A stretch of 39,427 bases of DNA from IMG/VR virus record IMGVR_UViG_3300033816_000544, positions 1 to 39,427 of that record; one strand, 5' to 3'. Positions 21,129-28,800 of this stretch are shown here, in pieces. Below the pieces are notes generated by a model that saw only the letters and a program-made list of their open reading frames with translations, did not search any database and had not been told where the DNA came from. Every line of letters begins with the position of its first letter. The stretch's first letter is position 1. Origin of the DNA: a virus. The translations under genes and the position numbers were made by a program.

Positions 21129-21635
21129 ATGACAACAGACACACACACAGACACACGGCCCGATTACAAAATTGCGGCCGACGAATTGCAACAGGCGTTT
21201 GACGCATTGGGCATCAAGGCCACAATTCGCGGCGGGCATCTTGACGTTGACAAAACCGGATGGAGGCATCTGGCGTATAACGTCTTACTTGAAAACGAAG
21301 CCGGCGCCGCCTCATTTGACTGGAAACAGGGAACGGGGCTTGTCCGTCCGGTGCATCCTCTCCAAATAAATCCGCGCTATGGCAAGGATCATTCCGTGAA
21401 CATGAGGCCGATCAAACCGAATCCGGCCGAGGTTCTCGGGCGCATTTGCTCCGAGTACCTAGAGGCCAGCGAAACGCCGTTCAAAGATTGGGCATGGTCG
21501 CTAGGCTACGACACGGACTCAGTCCGAGCGCGCGGCATATACGATCAATGTCTGGCGCATGACGAGAACCTGTCCCGCCTTGGCATCAGCGCGGAAGTGC
21601 GCACCAAGCTCGCCGAACTGTCGAACCGCCTCTGA
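21129..21635 (+). CDS. Conserved phage protein of unknown function
   Basis: 168 residues from the ATG at 21129 with the AAGGAGACACACA leader. The N-terminus MTTDTHTDTRPDYK is low-complexity and encoded by the tail of the leader. The C-terminal half (ICSEYLEASETPFKDWAWSLG, then DTDSVRARGIYDQCLAHD) is a pattern I recognise from hypothetical phage proteins, a possible small helical domain. No catalytic motif; function unknown. Confidence 0.75.
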   Translation: MTTDTHTDTRPDYKIAADELQQAFDALGIKATIRGGHLDVDKTGWRHLAYNVLLENEAGAASFDWKQGTGLVRPVHPLQINPRYGKDHSVNMRPIKPNPAEVLGRICSEYLEASETPFKDWAWSLGYDTDSVRARGIYDQCLAHDENLSRLGISAEVRTKLAELSNRL

Positions 21636-21639
21636 CACA

Positions 21640-21954
21640 ATGAACAAAGCAACACACACCGAAGGGCCTTGGCACATTGGACAAGGCAACGGGGAAGGGT
21701 CAATCTTCTGCGAGTCTGGCCGGACGCGTTTAGAGTCTGGCGGGACAACGCTGTATCCTGTCTGTGATATTTCGCGCGGGTGGGATGAAGATGAAGACAG
21801 GGCAAACGCGCGCCTAATCGCGTCCGCGCCGGACCTATTGGCCGCCGCGCGCCTAGCAAACGAGGAACTGCTTGCCCTGGGCGCCGGTTCGTCTGGCTCG
21901 CCGGCCCTGCGCGCACTGTGGGAAGCAATCGCCAAAGCGGAGGGCGCACAATGA
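21640..21954 (+). CDS. Conserved phage protein (NARLIASAPDLL type)
   Basis: 104 residues. EDRANARLIASAPDLLAAAR in the middle-to-late part is a widespread motif of small phage proteins without known function. The N-terminal part has a beta-rich segment (TEGPWHIGQGNGEGSIF). The stop overlaps the next ATG (ATGA). Function unknown. Confidence 0.75.
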   Translation: MNKATHTEGPWHIGQGNGEGSIFCESGRTRLESGGTTLYPVCDISRGWDEDEDRANARLIASAPDLLAAARLANEELLALGAGSSGSPALRALWEAIAKAEGAQ

Positions 21955-22412
21955 CCACCGCATATATCGTCGCGTGCTCGCAGCGCAAAAGCCGGCTGCT
22001 TGAGTCAGGCAGCCGGCTCCCTGCGCGGGAGGCATACATGGGGCAGGCATTCCGTTTCTCGCGTGATGCTGTCGAACGCAATGGCCGGCCATGGTTCATC
22101 CTGTCCGGCTTTTATGGACTGCTGGCGCCCGATGCCATGATTGAAAACTACGACCACAAGATGACCCCGTTTAAGCCGGGGGATCAGTGGGACAACTGCT
22201 TTGAGCACGTTACCGATGACCAGTTCGACCAGCTGCGCGGCGCCGATAGGGTTGTGGTGCTCGGCAGCCGGCTCTATGCCGAGGCCGCCGAGGTTATGCT
22301 CGGCCGGCCGGTGGAGTGTCCACTCGCGGGGCTGCCTATTGGGCGCATGCTTAATGCGTTGAGGGTGGGCATGTGGGACAGCCTGCCGAGGCAGTGGAAG
22401 GAGGCAGCATGA
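21951..22412 (+). CDS. DUF6884-like protein
   Basis: 153 residues. The order YIVACSQRKSRL, LPAREAYMGQAFRFSR, WFILSGFYGLLAPDAMI and NYDHKM matches small proteins of the DUF6884 type (S-C-x-K, p-A-x-x-x-Y-x-G-x-x-F, ILSAxxGLL, YD). These are found in phages and next to nucleobase-modifying or defence genes; their reaction is not established, and a nucleotide- or base-related enzyme is inferred. It is coupled on both sides by ATGA overlaps. Confidence 0.7.
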   Translation: MTTAYIVACSQRKSRLLESGSRLPAREAYMGQAFRFSRDAVERNGRPWFILSGFYGLLAPDAMIENYDHKMTPFKPGDQWDNCFEHVTDDQFDQLRGADRVVVLGSRLYAEAAEVMLGRPVECPLAGLPIGRMLNALRVGMWDSLPRQWKEAA

Positions 22413-22588
22413 CAACCGCCGAAATCCACGAAACCGCTGCACACTTCAACGAGCGCAGCGACTACGACATCCGCGCAGCCTTGGATCTATCCGCCGCCCT
22501 AATCAGACACGCGCACCTTGTGCAAATAGCAAGGACCCAAGCGGCAGACCCGCAGCTAATGCTCCCAATACAGGAGGCCACCGAATGA
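22409..22588 (+). CDS. Small hypothetical protein
   Basis: 59 residues, helical: TAEIHETAAHFNERSD, then LDLSAALIRHAHLVQIARTQ. Coupled to the genes before and after by ATGA. No recognised domain. Confidence 0.6.
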   Translation: MTTAEIHETAAHFNERSDYDIRAALDLSAALIRHAHLVQIARTQAADPQLMLPIQEATE

Positions 22589-22728
22589 CCACCGGCAACC
22601 ACACCCACGACCGGCCCATGGTCAACTGGTGCGCATTCTGGCAGGTGATGGCCGCCCGATCCGCTGAAACGCGGCCCTGGTGGGCAGTGATGGCCGCGAG
22701 GGTCAAGGAATGGATGTCGCGCGAATGA
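22585..22728 (+). CDS. Very small Trp-rich protein with internal repeat
   Basis: 47 residues. It contains the peptide repeat QVMAAR ... AVMAAR, each encoded by a TGATGGCCGC copy, and four Trp. It overlaps the previous stop (ATGA). Real as a coding gene by its coupling; function unknown. Confidence 0.5.
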   Translation: MTTGNHTHDRPMVNWCAFWQVMAARSAETRPWWAVMAARVKEWMSRE

Positions 22729-22832
22729 GTTCCGCCACTGGTGCCGGTCAATCCGGCGCCAGCACGGAGAGCATAACGCAATCCCGGCCAGTGCTGGCCG
22801 CCAAACACACAAAAAGGAGACACACAACATGA
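22725..22832 (+). CDS. Possible very small protein, doubtful
   Basis: 35 residues (MSSATGAGQSGASTESI and on) with ATGA overlaps at both ends, but it runs through a hairpin and the ribosome binding site of the next gene. The frame may be an accident of the intercistronic cassette. Confidence 0.25.
   Translation: MSSATGAGQSGASTESITQSRPVLAAKHTKRRHTT
22738..22762 (+). other. GC-rich stem-loop
   Basis: CTGGTGCCGG (22738-22747) and CCGGCGCCAG (22753-22762) form a 10-bp stem with one G-U pair around TCAAT. It precedes an AC-rich spacer and the AAGGAGACACACA ribosome binding site of the gene at 22829. No T-run. Confidence 0.6.
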
Positions 22833-23179
22833 AAGCATATAGAGTCAGCGTTCCGGCCGTAGTCAATTTCACGGTCGCGGCAAACAGCAAAGAAGAGGCA
22901 AAGCAAATCGCGGCAGCCATAGTAGACGGCGGCGATTCGGCGCGGTTTGATTGGCAAAAAGGCATCCCGGCAAATTCGCTTTGGTTCCAAGTATGGGTTG
23001 ATCTTTGGGATCACAAGAACCAGAGGGTGAAATTTTCGGATGTTACCTTGTGCGACAGCGGGGAAGATGCGAGCGAAGAAGAAATAGCTGCCCTTGTTAA
23101 TGACGCCAAGGAAGAGGCGCATAATGAGGGCTTTGAGAAATATCTTCCCGAGTGGATGCGGGACAAAGCGACCGCTTGA
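22829..23179 (+). CDS. Hypothetical acidic protein
   Basis: 116 residues. Beta strands at the start (KAYRVSVPAVVNFTVAA), then a helix (SKEEAKQIAAAIVDG), and an acidic end (EDASEEEIAALVNDAKEEAH). It has the shared GGAGACACACA leader. No family recognised. Confidence 0.65.
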   Translation: MKAYRVSVPAVVNFTVAANSKEEAKQIAAAIVDGGDSARFDWQKGIPANSLWFQVWVDLWDHKNQRVKFSDVTLCDSGEDASEEEIAALVNDAKEEAHNEGFEKYLPEWMRDKATA

Positions 23180-23188
23180 CGCCCGACA

Positions 23189-23219
23189 CCGGCCTTTGTC
23201 CAATGGGGGCAGAGGCCGG
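23189..23219 (+). other. GC-rich stem-loop
   Basis: CCGGCCT (23189-23195) pairs with AGGCCGG (23213-23219), 7 perfect bp with further partial pairing inside. It sits before the leader of the gene at 23278. Confidence 0.5.
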
Positions 23220-23277
23220 AACGGACGGCAAACATGCTGACCCGGTGATGGCCGCACCATCAATACAAAGGAGACAC

Positions 23278-23694
23278 ATGAAAAAGACGGCAAAACCTAA
23301 AGCCAAGAAGCAGCAACCGAAACAATGGACCGGCGACCCAGACCGCGACCCACTCGCATACGTCAGGCAATACGCCCCTACGCTCATCGAGCAGCGGGCC
23401 AGCCTACTACCGTTTGACGACGTGATCTGCGGAATGTCCGCCGGACCACAACCAAAGGCCAAAGACTACGACCCGAAGGAAGAACCATACTTCACGGTCG
23501 AAGTCAAAGACCCGACAGACAGTAAGTGCTCATACTTCTTCAAAGTGACGAAGCATGGAGTGACCTACGACTTCGGCCAGTGGCCGGGAGACGGCACGCT
23601 GGATATATGGGACGCCGATATGCCCTACAGCATGGAGGCATTGTGGGAGTTCATGCGTCAGGCCCCACGGCCGGCGCATGTGTTCATCAAGTGA
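23278..23694 (+). CDS. Hypothetical protein, basic N-terminus
   Basis: 138 residues from the ATG at 23278 with AAAGGAGACAC before it; an in-frame upstream start within a TGATGGCCGC copy (23248) would add MAAPSIQRRH. The protein begins MKKTAKPKAKKQQPKQW and has a beta-rich middle (YFTVEVKD, SYFFKVTKHGVTYDFGQW). Function unknown. Its stop TGA is joined to the next ATG in another TGATGGCCGC copy. Confidence 0.65.
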   Translation: MKKTAKPKAKKQQPKQWTGDPDRDPLAYVRQYAPTLIEQRASLLPFDDVICGMSAGPQPKAKDYDPKEEPYFTVEVKDPTDSKCSYFFKVTKHGVTYDFGQWPGDGTLDIWDADMPYSMEALWEFMRQAPRPAHVFIK

Positions 23695-23843
23695 TGGCCG
23701 CTACACCCAACAAACGGAAGGCCGCGCGCAAACCCGCCAAGGGCAAGGCGCCGGAAACGAAGGCCGACAAGCTGAAGAGGCTTCTCATCGAGAAGGGCGG
23801 CATCAATAAGGATTGGGCCGATAAGCACCTTGTCGTGATATAG
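23694..23843 (+). CDS. Very small basic protein
   Basis: 49 residues, MAATPNKRKAARKPAKG and on, very rich in Lys and Arg, with one helix (ADKLKRLLIEKGG). It starts in a TGATGGCCGC copy that also holds the previous stop (TGATG). Nucleic-acid binding likely by charge. Confidence 0.55.
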   Translation: MAATPNKRKAARKPAKGKAPETKADKLKRLLIEKGGINKDWADKHLVVI

Positions 23844-24001
23844 CAACGCCGCTCACGCTAGGGCAGGGGTCACGGGGCCCTTGCCCATGGCGCGGGGTGG
23901 TGATGGCCGCCAAGCCCACCGAAATGCACAAATCCCAGCACAGCAATTCCACCCTGCCAATTTTACAGAGTAATGATGGCCGCCAGACCCAAACAATCGG
24001 C

Positions 24002-24041
24002 GATTAGAAATCCGCTGCTCTATCCCCTGAGCTACGGGAGC
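24002..24041 (-). pseudogene. 5' half of tRNA-Arg(UCU), candidate attP core
   Basis: The minus strand from 24041 reads GCTCCCG (acceptor strand), TA, GCTC-loop-GAGC (D arm), A, GCGGA and the loop TTTCTAA with anticodon TCT (24008-24006). The match to tRNA-Arg stops about two bases after the loop: TCG follows where TCCGC would be needed. No T arm or matching 3' acceptor strand is found downstream. It is thus a truncated copy rather than a working tRNA, as expected at an attachment site. Confidence 0.7.
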
Positions 24042-24108
24042 AAATGACCTTTGGACACTGAAAGTTTGTAACACGTTGTGCCACGTTTAATGAGCTTTTG
24101 CGCTTGAC

Positions 24109-24140
24109 TTTTGACACAGAATCAGACACTTTTTGACACA
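24109..24140 (+). repeat. Two TTTTGACACA direct repeats
   Basis: TTTTGACACA at 24109-24118 and 24131-24140 lie 22 bases apart, between the tRNA half and the integrase start. Spacing of two helical turns fits integrase arm-type sites. A TTG within the first repeat opens the integrase frame early. Confidence 0.5.
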
Positions 24141-24155
24141 TGGAAACAATGGATT

Positions 24156-25349
24156 ATGATTGCCAACCAAGAGATTAAGCAGTCCTTCAAGGTCCGCAAC
24201 GACAAAGTCGGGGCGCGCGGCTCGGTCTATTGGCGCCTTGGCAGTTGGTGGGTGCGCTTCACCGACCGGCGCACCAAGAAGATGCACCGCCACACGCTGC
24301 GCACCACCGACGCCAAGCTGGCGAAACAGAAGGCCATGGCCTACATCACCATGCAGGAGCAGGAGGGTATCGAGACCCTGCGCAAGCATGAGGGCCTGCG
24401 CAATGACTTCCCCACCATCGGCCAGATCATCGAGAACTACCTGGCCAAGTCCAAATGCGACTCAGCCGAGAAGAATACCAGTTGCCTCCTGCGGGTCGTC
24501 GGCCGCGCCACCGGCCTTGCCCCTCGCCGGCCGCACCGCTCCGATCCCAAGCGCGCCGCGCCCATAACCAACAGCGAGAAGGAAAAGGTGATGGCCGTCC
24601 GGTCCACCGAATTGACCGCCGCCTTGGTCCGCAAATACAAGGAGGCGTGCGGCACGGCAGACTACAGCATCGGGTCCGCGCTGGCCGGGGCTAAGGCCAT
24701 CTTCGCCAAGACCGACGAATGGCTGGACTTCAAGCTGCCCGACCTGACCGAGTTCAAGCGCGCTAGCAAGGACGCCAAGCAGAAATACGATCCCAACAGC
24801 TTTCAGCATATCGCCAAGGACGTGTTGGCCGCCATGGAGCAGGACAGCCGCATGGATCAGACGATCCGGCGGGCTTTCATCTGCTGCCGCTACCTTGGGA
24901 TGACGCCCAAGGAGGTCAGCTACGCCCGCAAGGGGTGGATCGAGAGCCGCGCCGCCGGACAAACCATGTGCATCCGTGAGCGCCGGGACCAGCAGTTCAC
25001 CCTAAAGACAGGCGGGGCCCGCGAGCGCGACATTACCTTGGCGCCATGGATGGCCGAGGAACTGATGACCGCCGACGACTACCTAATCCCGCTACGCACC
25101 GAGTTCCTGCGCTACAACTTCATGCTGCGCGTCTTCAATACTTGGCTGCGCAAGTATATCCCCGACCGCGTCGGCGCCGCCTACGAGCTACGCAAGCAAG
25201 CCGGCAGTGATTGGCTGGAGGCGACCGGACAGATTTCACAGGTGCAGAAGCTCTTGGGGCATTCCTCACCTGTCACAACAAGCCGCTGGTATGCGACATG
25301 GCAGAAAGCCGTGAGCGTGCCGGCGGTATTTCAAGAGAGACCACTATGA
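24156..25349 (+). CDS. Tyrosine integrase
   Basis: 397 residues from the ATG at 24156. An earlier TTG at 24111 adds 15 residues through the direct repeats and is less likely. It performs site-specific integration at a tRNA. The C-terminal catalytic domain shows Lys284 (FTLKTGGARERDITL), YELRKQAG with Arg346, LLGHSS with His369, and RWYATW with Tyr379. The first catalytic Arg expected in the GLR-x-x-E position reads GMTPKEV with Thr250. The N-terminal part (residues 20-60) has the arm-binding pattern SVYWRLGSWWVRFTDRRTKK. It overlaps the lipoprotein gene by ATGA. Confidence 0.9.
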   Translation: MIANQEIKQSFKVRNDKVGARGSVYWRLGSWWVRFTDRRTKKMHRHTLRTTDAKLAKQKAMAYITMQEQEGIETLRKHEGLRNDFPTIGQIIENYLAKSKCDSAEKNTSCLLRVVGRATGLAPRRPHRSDPKRAAPITNSEKEKVMAVRSTELTAALVRKYKEACGTADYSIGSALAGAKAIFAKTDEWLDFKLPDLTEFKRASKDAKQKYDPNSFQHIAKDVLAAMEQDSRMDQTIRRAFICCRYLGMTPKEVSYARKGWIESRAAGQTMCIRERRDQQFTLKTGGARERDITLAPWMAEELMTADDYLIPLRTEFLRYNFMLRVFNTWLRKYIPDRVGAAYELRKQAGSDWLEATGQISQVQKLLGHSSPVTTSRWYATWQKAVSVPAVFQERPL

Positions 25350-25741
25350 AACTACTGACCACAATAACTGCCGCCGCCCTGGTGATGGCCGCTGGCTGCA
25401 CGCAAATGATGGAGCGCAAGGGCTACGTCAAAAATATCTACGGCGAATGGATGAAGCCGGGAACGCCTTACTTCGGAGACGGCAACCCCAAGCCTGCCCC
25501 GTCTCTTGCACAATCTCCATCCGGCAGGGGAGGAGACATCGGCCCCATGCCCAACCTTATTCCTACGCCGGTGATCGAGCCCTTCGGCGGTAATGCGGCT
25601 CCGGTTGTGGTCACGGGCAACGCCCCGATGACCACGATTACCAAAGACGCATTCGGCGGCACGCGGGTTGTCAACTACGGCTTCCCGACTTACACTCCGT
25701 ATCGTCCGATTGCTTCACCGTATTCGTATTACGGCTACTGA
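25346..25741 (+). CDS. Small lipoprotein, possible lysogenic-conversion gene
   Basis: 131 residues from the ATG at 25346, overlapping the integrase stop. MKLLTTITAAALVMAAGCTQ is a signal peptide with Cys18 as likely lipidation site; the lipobox is weak at -3 (Ala). The rest is Pro/Gly/Tyr-rich, ending YRPIASPYSYYGY. Its coupling to the integrase suggests expression in the lysogen; a role in envelope change is inferred. A terminator follows. Confidence 0.65.
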   Translation: MKLLTTITAAALVMAAGCTQMMERKGYVKNIYGEWMKPGTPYFGDGNPKPAPSLAQSPSGRGGDIGPMPNLIPTPVIEPFGGNAAPVVVTGNAPMTTITKDAFGGTRVVNYGFPTYTPYRPIASPYSYYGY

Positions 25742-25790
25742 AACTTTTGTCGGGTGTCTCCGATGAAAACGCAGGGGTTGTGCCCTGCCG

Positions 25791-25825
25791 CTGCCCTCTG
25801 GGAAACCGGAGGGCAGTTTGCTTTT
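25791..25825 (+). terminator. Intrinsic terminator of the integrase operon
   Basis: CTGCCCTC (25791-25798) pairs with GAGGGCAG (25809-25816), followed by TTTGCTTTT (25817-25825). It ends the plus-strand operon in the convergent gap with the minus-strand gene ending at 25824. Confidence 0.7.
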
Positions 25826-28800
25826 ACCGGGGAGGCATTGACTGCCCGAGGGGAGAGTTGACCAGGTTGGCGCGCATCACACGCTGCCGGCGGGTCAAGC
25901 GGTTCACGTCATGGCCGAAGAGGGCGGACTTCACGGCGGCGTCAATGTCTTCCATGTCTTGGGCAAGTTCCTTGACCTTTTGCGCGTCTGGCAACCGCAA
26001 GTAGCCAGGGTTGTTGATGCGCCAGTTGAATGTGCTCATCGTGTAGTTGCCGACGTAATACTGGTAGGCACTAAGCTGTTCATTGGAAAGATCCACGCGC
26101 TGCCCATTGATGGTCGCCGCCCGCTTTACTTCTCTCGGGAACTGCCGCGTCTCTCCGGTTGCACTCATAAGCCGCTGAACCTCGTCAAACACAGGGTTTG
26201 TCTTGGCGTATGTTGCCACGGCCGGATTGATAAGCACGTTGAACACGGTATTCCCGCTGCGGTGATGCCTCTCCATCGGCGTTCCGGTGATGTCAAATCT
26301 TGGAGGATACTTGTCGCCCACGCCAGGCGTGTTCGCGGCGAGCTGGTTGAACGCCCGCAAAACATTGCTGTCGCCGCCCCGAGTTTGGCGCAGCGTGTTG
26401 TCCATAAGCTGGTTGGCTTGGCGGACAAGCTGCGGGACAAATGCAGAGGGCTCGCCAGCCACCGTCTTGGTTACGGCGGCGAGCAAACTGTCGTTGCCCC
26501 ACGTCTTCATAAACGAGGACAGACCAGAAAGCAGCGGCAGTTCTTCAAGAGACTTGGCCCCAGCCGCGAGGCTCAGTGCCGCCATTCCAGCCTTGCCCGC
26601 TAGTCCCTTCTTAATGCCATTGCGGTCATTCTCCTCGACCATCTTAGCCAGCTCGGCGCCAGCGGCAAACGTGATGGCGATAGGCTGCACCCAGTCATAC
26701 TTGTAGATGGCGTCTCCGAATTGCGTTTGCTGCTTTTCCCAGATATTGCCAGAAAGCAGCATGCGCTTCAGGGCCGACATGTTAAGACTGAACTGCCCCA
26801 TGCCCATGGCCTTGCGCATGGCCTCAAGATCATCGTCCTCCTCTTGGCTGGCCGTGATGATGCCCATGGTGTATAGCCAGTAGCCGACAACATAAACGCC
26901 ACTGCCGCCTAGAGCTTCGGTAAATGCTCGGTTGAATGCGCTTTGGTCGAACGGCTTGCCCACCCTTTCTTTGCTTGTCTTCCAGAGAATGCCGTTCATG
27001 CCCTCGTAAAGCGCATTGATGGTTCCGAGTGGTGACCAGTTGATGGCGGTGCGGGCAATAGCCCCCGGCACCTGCGCAAACGTCAGCAGCATCGAGCCGA
27101 GTCCATACTGATCGGTAGGCTTCAAGCCGGGGATCAGCTTGGCCAGTGCCTTCATGCTGAACAGGTTTAGCTTGCTGCGGAATCCAACGCCGAAATCGCT
27201 AATGGAGTTCTTATTCTGGTAGATGGCCGCCATGGCGTCGGCTTGCGCCCCCTCAACATCCTCCGGTGAAGGGCGTCCCGTCCATTCGCCGTTGGCCTTG
27301 GCCGCCGCCTCGCGCTGGGCAATGGAGGCGCGATATGCGGACATCCAGTAGGCGCGGTCGGGGCCGCCGAGGGCAATGGAGAGTGCCGACTCTAGCGTTC
27401 CCATAAACGGATCGCTAAACATTCGGCGACCGACATCTTTAATGTCGGCCATTTCAAACTTATTCTGCGTTGTCAGCTTTGACAGCACGCGCAAATGGTT
27501 CAACGCCGCCGCACTATTCTCGGCGAAGTTGGCCTGCGGATTGTTCTGCTTGTTCCACATGTATCCCTTTTTGAGATCGGACAATGGAGTGAGCAGCGCA
27601 CGGACGCGCCCCGTCTTGGCCCGCGCCGCCGTGCGCTTGCCGCTGAACCCGCTGACAATCGGATCGACCACCGTGTTGATGAATGAGTCGCGCCCAATAT
27701 GCAGAAACCACTGAACTTGGTTGCCGCCCAAGTTTTTGATCCATGTCTTGGGAGAAAACAGCATCATAATGATGCGGAACGTGCGCACCTTTGACCAGAA
27801 ATCAGCCGGCACCAGCTCATGCACTTCCTCAAACATCTTGGTTGCGGCGACCACCTTCACGTCCTCGTCGGGCGCCGTGCGCACTTCTTTGGCGAGGCCC
27901 TGTATCTTGGCGCGCACTGCTGGCGTCAGGGCCGGCAGCCCGCGCATTCGGGCCAACTCTGCCAACAATTCTTGGTCGCTAACCTCGCCGTTCTTTAGGC
28001 GGGCCATTAGCTTGTCAAACGCTACCTTGCCCTTGCCTCCCTTCGGGCGGGACGATTGCGCCGCCGCCTTTCTTGCGCCCTCCAGCACAGCGTAGAACCG
28101 GCTGGTGATGGCATTGGCCAGCGCCGCCGCCTCGCTTGCGCTGATGCCGCTTTCCACAAGTAGCTGTGTAATCTGCTTAGTCGCTTCAGCCTTGGTCGCT
28201 TGGCTGGTCAGCACCGAGCGGATGCTCACATTGGTCTGTTGCTTCTGCCCCTTGTCGGGGATGCGGCGCTTGAGTTTGTCTTGGATCTTCTCGCCGCCCT
28301 GCTCGCCCTTGATGATTGCGTCCTCCGCCGTGCGCTTGCGGGTCGTGGCGATGGCCCCCTCAAGGTTGACCATGTCTTGCTGGTCTGCTCGGATCTGCGC
28401 CTGCCGCTCTGGCGGCAAGGTGTTGATGTGCTCATCCATCACTTGGTTGGCGTATTGCACGATGCCCTCTGGAGAGAGTCGGGAGAACAGCTTGAGCACG
28501 CTAATCGTCTGGCCAAGGCTGGTTGCTCTGCGGGAAATTGTTCTGGCGACCGTGGCCGCCCTATTGTGGAAGCCCATCGCGTCCAAGTTAACTTGCAAGT
28601 ATTGGGCGATGGTGAAATCCAATGGCGTCACCGCGACCTTTTCGTTGCCAAGCTCCAAAATCCTGCGCTCGGCGGCATCAATTCCGTTTTCCGCAATCCA
28701 CGCCCGCGCCTCGTCGGCCATTGGCTCCAGCCCGATAGTATCATACATGTCGTCGCCAAGCATGCCGCGCGTTTGCTCGCTTACGTTCTCGGCTTGCGAC

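Larger units (their letters stand above)
23844..24155. promoter_or_regulatory. Integration region: tRNA half, repeats, no gene
   Basis: 312 bases without a convincing gene. It holds two TGATGGCCGC copies (23901-23910, 23974-23983), the 5' half of a tRNA-Arg on the minus strand (24002-24041), and two TTTTGACACA direct repeats (24109-24118, 24131-24140) just before the integrase. Two short frames starting at those copies (34 and 23 residues) are probably not genes. The region is the candidate attP. Confidence 0.7.
22646..25392 (+). repeat. TGATGGCCGC repeat family (seven exact copies)
   Basis: Exact copies at 22646, 22688, 23246, 23692, 23901, 23974 and 25383, all on the plus strand; one near copy at 24589 ends in T. 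Six of the seven have G before them. Each contains TGATG, and when read in frame gives MAA; one is a real stop/start junction (23692). I noticed none of these ten-mers elsewhere in the window. Confidence 0.7.

Noticed and set aside
20720-21130. CRISPR-like array in AC-rich repeats
   Set aside because: The repeats are simple AC tracts and leaders without regular unit length or spacers.
22725-22832. Additional confident gene with ATGA on both sides
   Set aside because: Kept only as a low-confidence feature, since it reads through a hairpin and the next ribosome binding site and has low-complexity sequence.
24002-24041. Functional tRNA-Arg gene
   Set aside because: Only the 5' half is present; no T arm, matching anticodon 3' strand or acceptor 3' strand follows.
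23903-24045. Two short frames starting MAAK and MAAR in the integration region
   Set aside because: They run into the tRNA half and lack ribosome binding sites; explained better as part of the TGATGGCCGC repeats.
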